In this document: positions 10,086-18,304 of the stretch, one piece after another
How positions within the stretch are numbered: the first letter of the stretch is position 1
Layout of the letters: each line of letters starts with the position of its first letter
Origin: Shinella kummerowiae
GTDB taxonomy: Bacteria > Pseudomonadota > Alphaproteobacteria > Rhizobiales > Rhizobiaceae
DNA length: 64,000 nt
Assembly: GCF_009827055.1 (NCBI RefSeq)
Contig: NZ_WUMK01000001.1
Coordinates: 620,001 to 684,000, forward strand
Reading direction: 5' to 3'
The notes under the pieces: model-generated
Told to the model about the DNA's origin: nothing
The model's database searches: none
Seen by the model: only the letters and a program-made list of their open reading frames with translations
Translations under genes and position numbers: made by a program

Positions 10086-10280
10086 CTTGATATCCCTGAA
10101 AGAGGCCGCAACTGGCGGCAGGTCTGTCATTCGCCTGGACACGCGAAGGGCGCTCGACCCGATCAAGGGGAGCGCCCTTCGGACCCGGACAGCCACGAAC
10201 GCGCGACGGCATCGTCACAGCAGGTGGTTATCAATCGGGGTGTGAGCCCTAGATGAGAACTCGATTGCTCGATTTCAAGA

Positions 10281-10730
10281 TCACAACGCTTTCGCCGTCG
10301 TCTCGAACCACTCGCGATGACGCTGCTCGTCGTGCAATGCCTTCAGGAAGAAGGCCTTCGACTGCGGGATGGCATCCTCGTGCCGGGAGGCCCGCTCGTA
10401 TGCCGTGACAGTATCGTCTTCGTTCGTCTTCATCGCTTTCAGGATCGCCGAGTCCCCGAACAGGTCCGCCAGCGCGATCTTGCCCGTGGTCAGCATCTGC
10501 TTCATGTCGCCCTCGGTCGGCGCGTCCGTGCCGATTTCGCGTGCCATTTCGTTGAGAACCTGAAGATGCTGGAGGTGGTCGTCACGGAAGGTGGAGACAT
10601 GCGCGCTGAGCTGTTTGTCGTCGAGACGCTCGATCACGGATTCGTACGCGGCGATGGCGTCGTGTTCGAGATAGATGAGGTTCGTGACAAGCTTGTCGAT
10701 CGTGGATTCGTTTCCGACCATGGTAACCAT
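10281..10730 (-). CDS. Ferritin-like four-helix protein, PA2169/DUF2383 family (149 aa)
   Basis: Start MVTMVGNESTIDKLVTNL with GGAG 8 bases upstream. It has the family pattern of two helical hairpins: LVTNLIYLEHDAIAAYESVI, then DDHLQHLQVLNEMAREIG, and EDAIPQSKAFFLKALHDEQRH with the H-D-E-Q-R-H metal-type motif at the C-terminus. Members are stress-induced rubrerythrin-like proteins of unclear activity. A clear EcfG-type promoter with its -10 about 33 bp before the start supports a role in the general stress response. Confidence 0.87.
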   Translation of the reverse strand: MVTMVGNESTIDKLVTNLIYLEHDAIAAYESVIERLDDKQLSAHVSTFRDDHLQHLQVLNEMAREIGTDAPTEGDMKQMLTTGKIALADLFGDSAILKAMKTNEDDTVTAYERASRHEDAIPQSKAFFLKALHDEQRHREWFETTAKAL

Positions 10731-10763
10731 TGAATACTCCTCGTTTTGGAATGGCAGGACGCA

Positions 10764-10788
10764 AACCGAGGCGGCCGCGATAAGTTCC
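10764..10788 (-). promoter_or_regulatory. EcfG/RpoE2-type promoter of the ferritin-like gene
   Basis: On the minus strand GGAAC, 16 bases, GGTTT. The -10 ends 34 bp before the start codon at 10730. This predicts control by the PhyR-NepR-EcfG cascade. Confidence 0.7.
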
Positions 10789-10816
10789 CGCGTCAGGCCG
10801 ATCGGAGGCTCGCAGC

Positions 10817-11293
10817 TCAGTGCCGTTCGTAGAAGGCCTGGATCGTTGCAAACTCGATGCCAAGCTTGGTCAACGAAGCATGGGCCGTCATGTGGTTCTC
10901 GTCGTGGAGAAAGAACCAATCGTTGAAGCCGAACTTCGTCTTCGAACCGTTGGCATCGGGCACCTCTCGATGATATTTCCACTGAAACGCGTTGCCGCTT
11001 TGCCTGCCTTGGGCGGTTCCGTCGATCAGCGTCTCGCGCCCTTCATAATTGCCGTCCCCGCGGTTGATGATGGTCCACGTGAGGATGTCGCGGTGGCCAT
11101 CTTCGAACGCGTATGTCTCCTTGAGCGACAGAGTATTGGCAGACGCCTCGTATCGGCCTTCGGCCTCGATCGTGAAACGGTTCTGAAGGCTGCCCATGCG
11201 ACTGAGCGTGATCCCCCACCCCCGCAGCGAACCCGAGAAGAAATTCTCCAGCACGAAGAGCGGGCGTTGTTCGGCGAAATCGTCAATGTTCAC
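10817..11293 (-). CDS. DUF3833 family protein (158 aa)
   Basis: Hallmarks of DUF3833 in order: FFSGSLRGWGITLSRMG near the N-terminus, TWTIINRGDGNYEGRE at about 71-86, the GNAFQWKYHREVPDANG segment and FNDWFFLHDENHMTAHASL near the C-terminus. Most members are lipoproteins; this one has no signal peptide and starts directly at MNIDDFAEQRPLFVLE. Predicted beta-barrel-like binding protein of unknown ligand. An EcfG-type promoter lies 31 bp upstream of the start. Confidence 0.8.
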   Translation of the reverse strand: MNIDDFAEQRPLFVLENFFSGSLRGWGITLSRMGSLQNRFTIEAEGRYEASANTLSLKETYAFEDGHRDILTWTIINRGDGNYEGRETLIDGTAQGRQSGNAFQWKYHREVPDANGSKTKFGFNDWFFLHDENHMTAHASLTKLGIEFATIQAFYERH

Positions 11294-11323
11294 TAGAGGC
11301 CTCCATCGTTGGGATGGATAATG

Positions 11324-11348
11324 AACCTTGAAATCCGCATCGTGTTCC
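11324..11348 (-). promoter_or_regulatory. EcfG/RpoE2-type promoter of the DUF3833 gene
   Basis: On the minus strand GGAAC, 16 bases, GGTT, with the -10 about 31 bp before the start codon at 11293. Same spacing and same -10 variant as the promoters at 10764 and 16058. Confidence 0.7.
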
Positions 11349-11506
11349 AGCCGTTGTAACTTAGCTTTTCGCGCGGATACCGTGGGGGCGGCGTTTGCCA
11401 GCGGCTGTCAACCAACCAGTGCCGAGCAGGAACTCAGGCCTGACACCCGTTGAGGCAGAGGTGCCCCTGTGTCCCTAAACCACTGAAAACAGAATCGTTT
11501 CGAGTC

Positions 11507-11531
11507 GGAACGAATCGGCCCCGTAACGATT
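11507..11531 (+). promoter_or_regulatory. Possible EcfG/RpoE2 promoter of the ku genes
   Basis: GGAAC followed after 18 bases by TT, which fits the looser Sinorhizobium RpoE2 consensus (GGAAC-N18/19-TT) but lacks the G of CGTT. It sits 35 bp before the first ku start. Sinorhizobium meliloti ku2 is known to be under RpoE2 control, which supports the call. Confidence 0.4.
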
Positions 11532-11565
11532 GAGTCGCGAATCAGTCGAGTCGGAGTTTTGCGTC

Positions 11566-12471
11566 ATGGCAGGGCAGAGAGCGCAGTGGAAAGGGTTCAT
11601 GAAATTCGGCGAGGTTTCCTTCGGGGTCGCGCTCTACACGGCGGCCTCGACGTCGGACAGGTTGACTTTTAACACCATCAACAAGGCCACCGGGAACCGG
11701 GTCAACCGCGTTTTCATAGATAGCGAAACCGAAGAGCCAGTCCCGAAAGAAGCGCAGGCAAAAGGCTTCGAGATCGAGAACGGCCAGTACATCATGATCG
11801 ACCCCGAGGAGGTGGCCGCGACGATCCCGGAGAGCAACAAGACGCTCGAGGTCGATGCTTTCATCCCCTGCGCCGACGTCGACGATGTCTACTTCGACAA
11901 GCCCTATTACCTTGCTCCGGACCGAATGGGTTCCGACGCCTTCGCGGCGCTCAGGGACGGTATGCGGAAATCCAAGGTAGCTGCCATCGCCCGCACAGTT
12001 TTGTTCCGCCGCGTGCGCACGGTCCTGATTAGGGCGCACGGCAAGGGTTTGATCGCGACCACCCTGAACTACGACTACGAGGTGCGCTCGTCGAAGAAAG
12101 CCTTCGAAGACATGCCCAAGATCAAGATCGAGGGCGAGATGCTCGATCTGGCAAAACACATCATCTCCACTAAGAAAGGTGAGTTCGATCCCGCGGCTTT
12201 CGACGATCGATACGAGAACGCACTCGAGGAGCTCGTCAAAGCGAAGATCGAAGGAAAGGCCCCGCCGAAAAGAAAGAGGGTGGAGGTATCCAAGCCGTCC
12301 GACCTTCTGGCCGCGCTACGCGAAAGCGCGGGCATTTCCGCCAAGTCGGACGACAAGCCGAAACGCATCGCCGCCAATGCCAACAAAGGTGCTGGCAGGC
12401 AGCGTGCGGCGCGCGGGGCGGCCACGAAGACCGCCTCTTCGAAGGCCGCCCCGCAGCGCAAGTCGGCGTAG
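11566..12471 (+). CDS. ku: Ku DNA end-binding protein, first of a tandem pair (301 aa)
   Basis: Start MAGQRAQWKGFMKFGEVSFG with GGAG upstream. Bacterial Ku beta-barrel domain over about 5-255 (TFNTINKATGNRV, FIPCADVDDVYFDKPYYLAP, MRKSKVAAIARTVLFRR). The C-terminal 50 residues are rich in Lys, Ala and Arg, the basic tail that binds DNA in bacterial Ku. Ku binds double-strand ends and recruits LigD for nonhomologous end joining. No ligD is in the window. An 11-bp gap separates it from the second ku. Confidence 0.95.
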   Translation: MAGQRAQWKGFMKFGEVSFGVALYTAASTSDRLTFNTINKATGNRVNRVFIDSETEEPVPKEAQAKGFEIENGQYIMIDPEEVAATIPESNKTLEVDAFIPCADVDDVYFDKPYYLAPDRMGSDAFAALRDGMRKSKVAAIARTVLFRRVRTVLIRAHGKGLIATTLNYDYEVRSSKKAFEDMPKIKIEGEMLDLAKHIISTKKGEFDPAAFDDRYENALEELVKAKIEGKAPPKRKRVEVSKPSDLLAALRESAGISAKSDDKPKRIAANANKGAGRQRAARGAATKTASSKAAPQRKSA

Positions 12472-12482
12472 GAGGTTGAGCG

Positions 12483-13295
12483 ATGCCCCGCCCCTACTGG
12501 AAAGGCTACCTCAAGCTTTCTCTTGTCACCTGCCCGGTCAACATGACCCCGGCCACGTCAGAGTCAGAGAAGGTCCGCTTTCACACGCTTAACAAGGAGA
12601 CGGGCAACCGGGTTGTCTCCCAGTATGTCGACTCCGTCACTGGCAAGATGGTCAAGGACGAGAACGAAGCGAAGGGATATGCCCGCGGCGAGAATGACTA
12701 CGTCATCCTAACCGAAGACGATCTGGACTCGGTCGCTCTCGATACCGTGAAAACCATAGATATCGATAAATTCGTTCCCGCCGACAGTATCGAGTGGGTC
12801 TATCTCGAAAAGCCCCACTACCTGATGCCGGACGACGCGGTCGGGAACGAAGCGTTTGCAGTTATCAGGGACGCGATGAAGTCCGACAAGGTCGTCGGAG
12901 TGTCGAAGCTCGTCATCGGCCGTCGCGAACGTGCCGTGATCCTCGAACCGCGCGATGACGGGATCGTGCTCTGGTCGCTCAGGTTCGGCGACGAAGTTCG
13001 TCCTGAAGAGAACTACTTCGACGGCATCGACGACGAGGCCGATCCCGACCTGGTGCCTTTGGTCCAGAAGCTGATCAAGCAGAAGATGGAGCGCTGGACA
13101 CCGGATATGGTGGGCGACCCCATACAGGAGAGCCTTCTCAAACTCATCGCGGAGAAGAAGAAGGCCTTGAAAAAGCCCCCGAAAACCAAGGCTCGGAAAA
13201 GCGATCCTGAACCCGCCTCGAACGTCGTCAACATCATGGACGCCCTGCGGAAATCGCTCGCCGCGGACCTCAAGAAGAGCAGGAAGGCAGGCTGA
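12483..13295 (+). CDS. ku: Ku DNA end-binding protein, second of the pair (270 aa)
   Basis: AGGAGG precedes the ATG by 6 bases. Ku core from MPRPYWKGYLKLSLVTCPVN through YLEKPHYLMPDDAVGNEAF to the KSRKAG end. It differs from its neighbour in a shorter, less repetitive basic tail (KKPPKTKARKSDPEP). Tandem unlike Ku proteins are typical of rhizobia, where some pairs are thought to form heterodimers; S. meliloti carries four ku genes. Same transcript as the first ku. Confidence 0.95.
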   Translation: MPRPYWKGYLKLSLVTCPVNMTPATSESEKVRFHTLNKETGNRVVSQYVDSVTGKMVKDENEAKGYARGENDYVILTEDDLDSVALDTVKTIDIDKFVPADSIEWVYLEKPHYLMPDDAVGNEAFAVIRDAMKSDKVVGVSKLVIGRRERAVILEPRDDGIVLWSLRFGDEVRPEENYFDGIDDEADPDLVPLVQKLIKQKMERWTPDMVGDPIQESLLKLIAEKKKALKKPPKTKARKSDPEPASNVVNIMDALRKSLAADLKKSRKAG

Positions 13296-13296
13296 T

Positions 13297-13563
13297 ATGC
13301 ACCTGACCGACACCACCGTTTCCAGAGACGCCATCGACAGGTGGACAGTTCGTTTTATCAGCGACGATGGTGACGAGGTATGCGTGACCGTGGCCGCCGC
13401 TCAGGAGCTCGATGCCGAAAGCGTCGTTGATCGCGCCCGGACGATGTTGGTACAGCTTACGGCATTCGGCACGCGCGGAGGCGGGCGAAGTGCCAACGCA
13501 TACGATGCCGCAAGCAATGGCAACTTCGACGATGACGAGCCGATCATGGATACGCGACATTGA
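13297..13563 (+). CDS. Hypothetical protein downstream of ku (88 aa)
   Basis: The ATG lies one base after the ku stop, so it is almost surely translated from the ku transcript. Small acidic protein: TVRFISDDGDEVCVTVAAAQ looks like a beta hairpin, followed by a VDRARTMLVQL helix and a disordered acidic tail. No family recognised. The position suggests a role linked to end joining or stress, which is inference only. Confidence 0.65.
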   Translation: MHLTDTTVSRDAIDRWTVRFISDDGDEVCVTVAAAQELDAESVVDRARTMLVQLTAFGTRGGGRSANAYDAASNGNFDDDEPIMDTRH

Positions 13564-13631
13564 CATGATCGCGTGGCGATCTCTTAGCCCGTCCACATCC
13601 GATGACCCTGCGCGCCGTGAACAACTACGAG

Positions 13632-13841
13632 CTATGTTCTGTCGAGGGCTTCAGGCCGATGTGCACCCCTTTTGCCCGACTTGGAACTCTCGACGATGAT
13701 CTGTGGATCAGCCTTTGACGCTTTAACCTTATGACCCTTGATTTCGGTATCCAAGGTCTGCTTTTTCACGACCTTACCTTCCGTCCGGCCCTGGCTTGTT
13801 TCCCAAGTGACCCGATCGCCCTTTTTCAAATTCGTGTTCAC
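13632..13841 (-). CDS. DUF2945 (HVA/TUDOR-like) small protein (69 aa)
   Basis: GTG start with AAGGGGA 7 bases upstream. LKKGDRVTWETSQGRTEGKV and HKVKASKADPQIIVESSKSG are diagnostic of the DUF2945 SH3/Tudor-like fold found in small stress proteins. 13 bp after the DUF2934 gene, hence last gene of the adh-pfpI-DUF2934-DUF2945 operon. Confidence 0.85.
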   Translation of the reverse strand: MNTNLKKGDRVTWETSQGRTEGKVVKKQTLDTEIKGHKVKASKADPQIIVESSKSGKRGAHRPEALDRT

Positions 13842-13854
13842 GTTCGCGTCCCCT

Positions 13855-14097
13855 TCAATCCGGGCTGATAGTTGATGGCGGCCTGATGTCGGACGCGCTC
13901 TGAGCGGTCTTACCGTCCTTCTTGAACACGTTGTCCGCTTTCTGGTTCACCTTCGTGACGTCTTCGGACTGCTGCTCACTTAGCTCGCCCTGTTCCTCGG
14001 CGCGCCGCCAGTGCTCCTCATGCGCGCCCTCCGGACGCCCTTCGTCTTCCCAGATTTTATAGGCGCGTTCGCGACGCTGCTGTTCTCTGTCTCCCAT
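13855..14097 (-). CDS. DUF2934 family small protein (80 aa)
   Basis: Residues 7-33 carry the DUF2934 signature RERAYKIWEDEGRPEG...HWRRAEE. The C-terminal half is charged and probably disordered. GAGGAG lies 8 bases before the ATG. Members are common in rhizobia and often belong to stress clusters; no molecular activity is known. Operon with neighbours on both sides (gaps of 48 and 13 bp). Confidence 0.85.
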   Translation of the reverse strand: MGDREQQRRERAYKIWEDEGRPEGAHEEHWRRAEEQGELSEQQSEDVTKVNQKADNVFKKDGKTAQSASDIRPPSTISPD

Positions 14098-14145
14098 CGT
14101 TCAAACTCCTCTCGTGTGGATGGACGTTAAGTCACGCATCAGCTC

Positions 14146-14715
14146 TCAAGCGCTCCGTGCCTGCTCTGGATGCATTCCTTCCCCGAATTCTTCGACGATC
14201 TTCGCGCAGAATGCCGGGAGATCGTCGGGATTGCGGCTTGTGACGAGCCCCTGATCACAGACGACTTCCTCGTCTACCCATGTGCCGCCCGCATTCTCGA
14301 TATCCTTGCGGACGGTGGGATAGGACGTCACCGTCCGGCCTTGGAGAACATCGGCTTCCACCAGCAACCAAGGTCCATGACAGATCACGCCGACGGGCTT
14401 TGCCTGCTCAAAGAAGGATTTGACGAGGGACACCGTGTCCGCGTCGGCTCGGAGCTTGTCTGCTCCAACACAGCCACCGGGGATTACCAGGCCATCGAAG
14501 TCGCTGGCTGAAACTTCGCTCACCAGCCGATCGACCGTATAGCTGCCACCGGGATCGAGGTCGCTGTTATTGGTGCGGGCTTCACCTTCCTTTAGTCCGA
14601 TCACCGTCACCGACGCTCCGGCGGCTTCCACTGCCTTTTTAGGCCTTGTAAATTCCGGCTCTTCCGTCCCACGCGGTGCGATCAGGATCGCGATCTTCTT
14701 GCCTTCGAGTGTCAT
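14146..14715 (-). CDS. DJ-1/PfpI family protein (189 aa)
   Basis: The ATG at 14715 (MTLEGKKIAILIAPRGTEE) is preferred to one four codons upstream because GGAG precedes it by 6 bases. PfpI-type glutamine amidotransferase fold: Glu in GTEEPEF, GLVIPGGCVGADKLR, and nucleophile Cys in GVICHGPWLLVEAD followed by SYPTVRKDIENAGGTWVDE. Family members act as glyoxalase III/deglycase-like or chaperone enzymes against carbonyl stress. Its place behind an alcohol dehydrogenase gene (44 bp) fits aldehyde detoxification. Confidence 0.9.
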   Translation of the reverse strand: MTLEGKKIAILIAPRGTEEPEFTRPKKAVEAAGASVTVIGLKEGEARTNNSDLDPGGSYTVDRLVSEVSASDFDGLVIPGGCVGADKLRADADTVSLVKSFFEQAKPVGVICHGPWLLVEADVLQGRTVTSYPTVRKDIENAGGTWVDEEVVCDQGLVTSRNPDDLPAFCAKIVEEFGEGMHPEQARSA

Positions 14716-14759
14716 TCCGTTCTCCATGTTGTCGATGCGTTAATTAACGACCTGCTTGA

Positions 14760-15923
14760 TCAACCGTTGGGCCGGATCACCACTTTCACGCAGCCGTCTG
14801 ACTTATCCCGGAAGGTCTTGTAAGCTTCCGGGCCTTCTTCGAGGCCGATCCTGTGAGTGATAAGGAACGAGGGATCGATCTTTCCCTCGACGATCAACTT
14901 CATGAGCGGCTCCAGGTAGCGCTGGACGTGCGTTTGACCGGTCTTGAGGGTAAGCCCCTTGCCGACGAAAGCACCAAGCGGCGTCGGGACAGCCGGGCCG
15001 ATGAACACCCCGGGTAACGATACCGTTCCGCCGGGACGGCATACCATGATCGCTTGGCTAAGCGCGTACGGACGCTCGGTAGAGGTCAGCGTGGATTGCA
15101 GCGACTCCATGATACCGCCAGCACCATGGCTTTCCAGGCCGACCGCTTCGATGACAGCATCTGGGCCCTTGCCGCCCGTGATATCGAGGATGCGTTGTTG
15201 AAGGTCCTCGTCAGCGTAATCGAGTGTCTCAGCGCCGGACTGACGGGCGAGGTCGAGCCGTTCGGGAACGGTGTCGATCGCGATGACGCGCTCGGCTCCA
15301 AGGAGGAAGGCGGACTTGATCGCGAAAAGGCCGACGGGGCCGCAGCCGAAAACGGCGACCGTCTGTCCGCGCTGGATATCGCAGTTTTCCGCCGCCATGT
15401 ACCCTGTCGGGAAGATGTCCGAAAGGAAGAGGACCTGCTCGTCGCTGAGACCGTCCGGCACCTTGATCGGGCCGACATCGGCATAGGGCACACGGAGATA
15501 CTGGGCCTGACCACCGGGAAAGCGGCCGTAGAGTTCGGAGTACCCGAACAAACCCGCCGTTGGATATCCGATCTGCTTGGCCTGTTCGGCCCCATTCGGA
15601 TTAGACCGTTCGCACAGAGAATAATGACCCCATTGGCATTGGCGGCATTCGCCACAGGAGATTGTAAACGGTACCACGACACGGTCGCCGACCTTTAGTT
15701 TCGAATTGCCACGACCGACTTCAACGACTTCGCCCATCGTCTCGTGACCCATGACATCGCCATGGTGCATTCCCGGGACGAAGCCCCCGTAAAGATGAAG
15801 GTCGGAACCGCAGATCGCACAGCTTGTCACTTTGATAATCGCGTCTCGGTCGTCCTGGATAATGGGGTCCGCGACTTCCTCGCAGCGGATGTCGCCGCTG
15901 CCGTGCCAGGTCAAAGCCTTCAT
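14760..15923 (-). CDS. Zinc-dependent alcohol dehydrogenase (387 aa)
   Basis: Start [20 protein letters not shown] with a GAGGAG site; a 44-codon upstream extension is noise. Medium-chain dehydrogenase: catalytic zinc Cys in [14 protein letters not shown] and [13 protein letters not shown], structural zinc cysteines in [15 protein letters not shown], and the Rossmann loop [17 protein letters not shown]. The long insert after the NAD site matches the glutathione-independent formaldehyde dehydrogenase-like branch. Cytosolic NAD(P)-dependent oxidation of an alcohol or aldehyde hydrate is expected; substrate unknown. First gene of a four-gene stress operon with an EcfG-like promoter upstream. Confidence 0.9.
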   Translation of the reverse strand: MKALTWHGSGDIRCEEVADPIIQDDRDAIIKVTSCAICGSDLHLYGGFVPGMHHGDVMGHETMGEVVEVGRGNSKLKVGDRVVVPFTISCGECRQCQWGHYSLCERSNPNGAEQAKQIGYPTAGLFGYSELYGRFPGGQAQYLRVPYADVGPIKVPDGLSDEQVLFLSDIFPTGYMAAENCDIQRGQTVAVFGCGPVGLFAIKSAFLLGAERVIAIDTVPERLDLARQSGAETLDYADEDLQQRILDITGGKGPDAVIEAVGLESHGAGGIMESLQSTLTSTERPYALSQAIMVCRPGGTVSLPGVFIGPAVPTPLGAFVGKGLTLKTGQTHVQRYLEPLMKLIVEGKIDPSFLITHRIGLEEGPEAYKTFRDKSDGCVKVVIRPNG

Positions 15924-16057
15924 ATTCGTCTCCTCGCCTTCTTTTGGTTGTCTACGACCGGACGCCGCGTCAGAGCCCAACATCGCGCTCCTCCCCTGCA
16001 AAGGCCGGGACAGAGTGCAGAGTCTGGAGGTGCGCGAGGGGTGTCTCCAACCCACTC

Positions 16058-16082
16058 AACCGTGGCGCACCCATAATGTTCC
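16058..16082 (-). promoter_or_regulatory. EcfG/RpoE2-type promoter of the adh-pfpI operon
   Basis: On the minus strand GGAAC, 16 bases, GGTTG, with a leader of about 130 nt before the adh start. Same form as the promoters at 911, 10764 and 11324. Confidence 0.6.
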
Positions 16083-16195
16083 AAGGGAACTTCTTGGCTC
16101 GCACTCGGTGCGCTACCGAACGGAAGGCCAGCGTGGCGGGGAACATTGGTGGAGAGGTTGGGTTATGGGTGGAGGTCAAACACGGGAGCTTCGAC

Positions 16196-16405
16196 ATGGG
16201 TATGGATAAGCCGCGCGATGGCGCGCCCGGAACGACGGATCAATCACCGAGATGGGAGGGGCCTGAAGAAACTCGGCCGCGAGGGTACCTTCCTGCGAAG
16301 GACGATCCGGACATCGAGAAAGATGCAGTCGGTGAAACCAACAAGTCGCCCGAGCGAAATCGCCCTTCGGATGCCTTTAAAACCAAGAACCACGACGATG
16401 GGTAG
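16196..16405 (+). CDS. Small hydrophilic hypothetical protein (69 aa)
   Basis: ATG with GGGAG about 7 bases upstream, beginning MGMDKPRDGAPGTTDQSPRW and rich in Pro, Asp, Glu and Lys throughout (disordered-looking). The next small gene begins one base after its stop. No family recognised. Divergent from the stress operon. Confidence 0.4.
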   Translation: MGMDKPRDGAPGTTDQSPRWEGPEETRPRGYLPAKDDPDIEKDAVGETNKSPERNRPSDAFKTKNHDDG

Positions 16406-16406
16406 G

Positions 16407-16592
16407 ATGGAGCCTGACAAGGGCGCGTTCGCTCAGTCACAAGCGGACCCAAAAGCCGATGGCGTTGCGAGTGCCAAGCCGACCGTCGTAACTGGATCGG
16501 AAGATGCGACGGTCAACAGAACGCCACCTGGCAAGAAGCGGGAGAAAGACTGGGACGTCGGATTTGACGAGACGGCCTCTGATCTTTCGTGA
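16407..16592 (+). CDS. Small hydrophilic hypothetical protein (61 aa)
   Basis: Frame MEPDKGAFAQSQADPKADGV ends in REKDWDVGFDETASDLS. Like the gene before it, charged and without hydrophobic core. The tight junction with the upstream frame is the main evidence that both are real. After it I see nothing clear until 16880. Confidence 0.35.
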   Translation: MEPDKGAFAQSQADPKADGVASAKPTVVTGSEDATVNRTPPGKKREKDWDVGFDETASDLS

Positions 16593-16879
16593 CGAGGAAT
16601 TTGGGAAGCACAAGGCGGTCGGAACAGTTCCGCTTAGTGGCCCCAGGCAGGCGGTTGCGTTGAAATCGAAACGGGCTCGGTTTGCGATCCACATAACGTG
16701 AAAACCGGGTGAAACGGAAACCAGCTAGATCGAAATCCGCCGATGGAAAGCATGGCGATTATGGCGCGGGTCGAGCCATTCAAACCCGGGGTGCCGGCAG
16801 TCCGAAGAATTGGCCGAGGAGACGGTGGCTCGACGTGAGGCGCGCAGAGTCCGAACTGGGTGGGAAGTAGCGTGCTAAC

Positions 16880-17212
16880 ATGACCGAGAACACCTGTGCG
16901 ATCCCGACACCGGAACAGCGCAAATACCTGGAAATCAAGGGGGCCGCCGAGCGCGCGATGCTCGACAAGGTCTTCAACGCCATCGACGACGCAGCCGCCG
17001 AGGTGGCGGAAGGTTTCGCGAAAGCGGGCCTCGAGTTCGAGCCGACCAGTCGCGACTACTTCACGTTCGCAACCCAACAGGTTCTGTTCGTGCGCCTGTG
17101 TGGCGGTGATCCTGACACGCTGAAGGGCGGCGATCCCGAAGTCGGCCAGCGTATCGTGAACAACGGGCAGCACATCATCGATCACTACTGGCGGCACGCC
17201 GACAAAGACTAG
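16880..17212 (+). CDS. Hypothetical all-helical protein (110 aa)
   Basis: MTENTCAIPTPEQRKYLEIK opens a soluble, acidic, mainly helical protein with repeated Ala/Glu-rich helices (DKVFNAIDDAAAEVAEGFAK) and a C-terminal NNGQHIIDHYWRH motif. No signal peptide or known domain. Codon use and composition fit a real gene. It stands alone, convergent with the ClpP-fold gene. Confidence 0.6.
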   Translation: MTENTCAIPTPEQRKYLEIKGAAERAMLDKVFNAIDDAAAEVAEGFAKAGLEFEPTSRDYFTFATQQVLFVRLCGGDPDTLKGGDPEVGQRIVNNGQHIIDHYWRHADKD

Positions 17213-17239
17213 GAAAACGACAGAGACTTCATCGGCCTC

Positions 17240-18268
17240 TCACCGCAGCGCTACCTTGAAGAAATCCTCCAGCGCCCTGCGCGAACCCGCAAGACTGTAG
17301 CGACCGATCTCGACACCGAAGCTATTCAACACGGTCAACTGTGTTCCGGTTGCGAAGGCTGCCCAAAATTTCTGGATCGCGACCGGGTCAGTCGGGAAAT
17401 CGAACGCATAGGCGTTTGTTTCGATGTCCGCATTTACAAACAGGCTGAAGGGGTCATCATTTCCGTGGGCGAAGCGCAACTCAAGCTGTGTCGAGGTCCC
17501 TGAAATACTGCCCTCGGGCACCATGATCTCGACGAACGTCTGTGATCGCTGCGGATAGTGGGCGATACGCAACAACGGCATCATGGTGTTGCTCTCGAGG
17601 GCGATAAAGGGCTGCCTTGTGTGCGTATTCACGAAGACGCCGACGAGCCAGCTCTGACGCAACCACGTCTCGACGGGAAGCAAGTGGGGGACGGACTGAG
17701 CCTTGCTAGCGTCTCGGATATTGATCGAGTTTCGTTCCAGTTCCTCGGGAGTGAAGACGTACATATCTCCGGGCGGCGTGCGGAGCATTCGGGAGACAAG
17801 ATAGCTCGGCGCATTGAACGTAACGAGGTCCTCGTAGATGCGGCCGATGGCGGTTTGCGTGAGGGAGGGGTCATCAACTCCGGACACCTGGTGAACCCCG
17901 AGCTTTCCCTGCGCGATCCTTTCACGGCCAGCCAGGAATATGAACGCACACGCCGAATGACATTCGCTACCCGACGGCACGATGGTGTTCAGGCCGGCGG
18001 CTTTAATCGCCCGCGCTATCTCCAGAGCGGGAAAGACCCGTCCTCCGGGACTGTTCAAACTGACGGACTTCAAACCCGTGCGACCTGCGAGAGCCGCGAA
18101 ATCGGCCGCAACCGCCGGGGTGATCTCGCCGTCAATACATGCCGTGGAACCGTCTACGCTCAATGATACCGGAGCAACCGCCTGCGCCCGCACTGGCAAA
18201 GGTAGGAATGATACGAGTGCGCTGGCCACAATGACGATGCCAAGCTTGCTGGAAATCGATAAACGCAA
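17240..18268 (-). CDS. Exported ClpP-fold protein, COG3904 type (342 aa)
   Basis: TTG start with AGGGGA 5 bases before it; no ATG exists nearby and the start gives a good signal peptide (LGIVIVASALVSFLPLP...VRAQA). The core matches periplasmic ClpP/crotonase-like proteins: SLNSPGGRVFPALEIARAIK and ECHSACAFIFLAG, where the Ser after CH lies at the ClpP nucleophile position, then GKLGVHQVSG. The C-terminal 130 residues form a separate beta-rich domain. Probably a periplasmic protein of unknown substrate, maybe a serine peptidase. It lies 36 bp behind the large membrane nuclease gene, likely the same transcript. Confidence 0.75.
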   Translation of the reverse strand: MRLSISSKLGIVIVASALVSFLPLPVRAQAVAPVSLSVDGSTACIDGEITPAVAADFAALAGRTGLKSVSLNSPGGRVFPALEIARAIKAAGLNTIVPSGSECHSACAFIFLAGRERIAQGKLGVHQVSGVDDPSLTQTAIGRIYEDLVTFNAPSYLVSRMLRTPPGDMYVFTPEELERNSINIRDASKAQSVPHLLPVETWLRQSWLVGVFVNTHTRQPFIALESNTMMPLLRIAHYPQRSQTFVEIMVPEGSISGTSTQLELRFAHGNDDPFSLFVNADIETNAYAFDFPTDPVAIQKFWAAFATGTQLTVLNSFGVEIGRYSLAGSRRALEDFFKVALR

Positions 18269-18304
18269 GCTTTTCCCCTTCGTTGTCGCGGTTCGTACGC
18301 GCGA

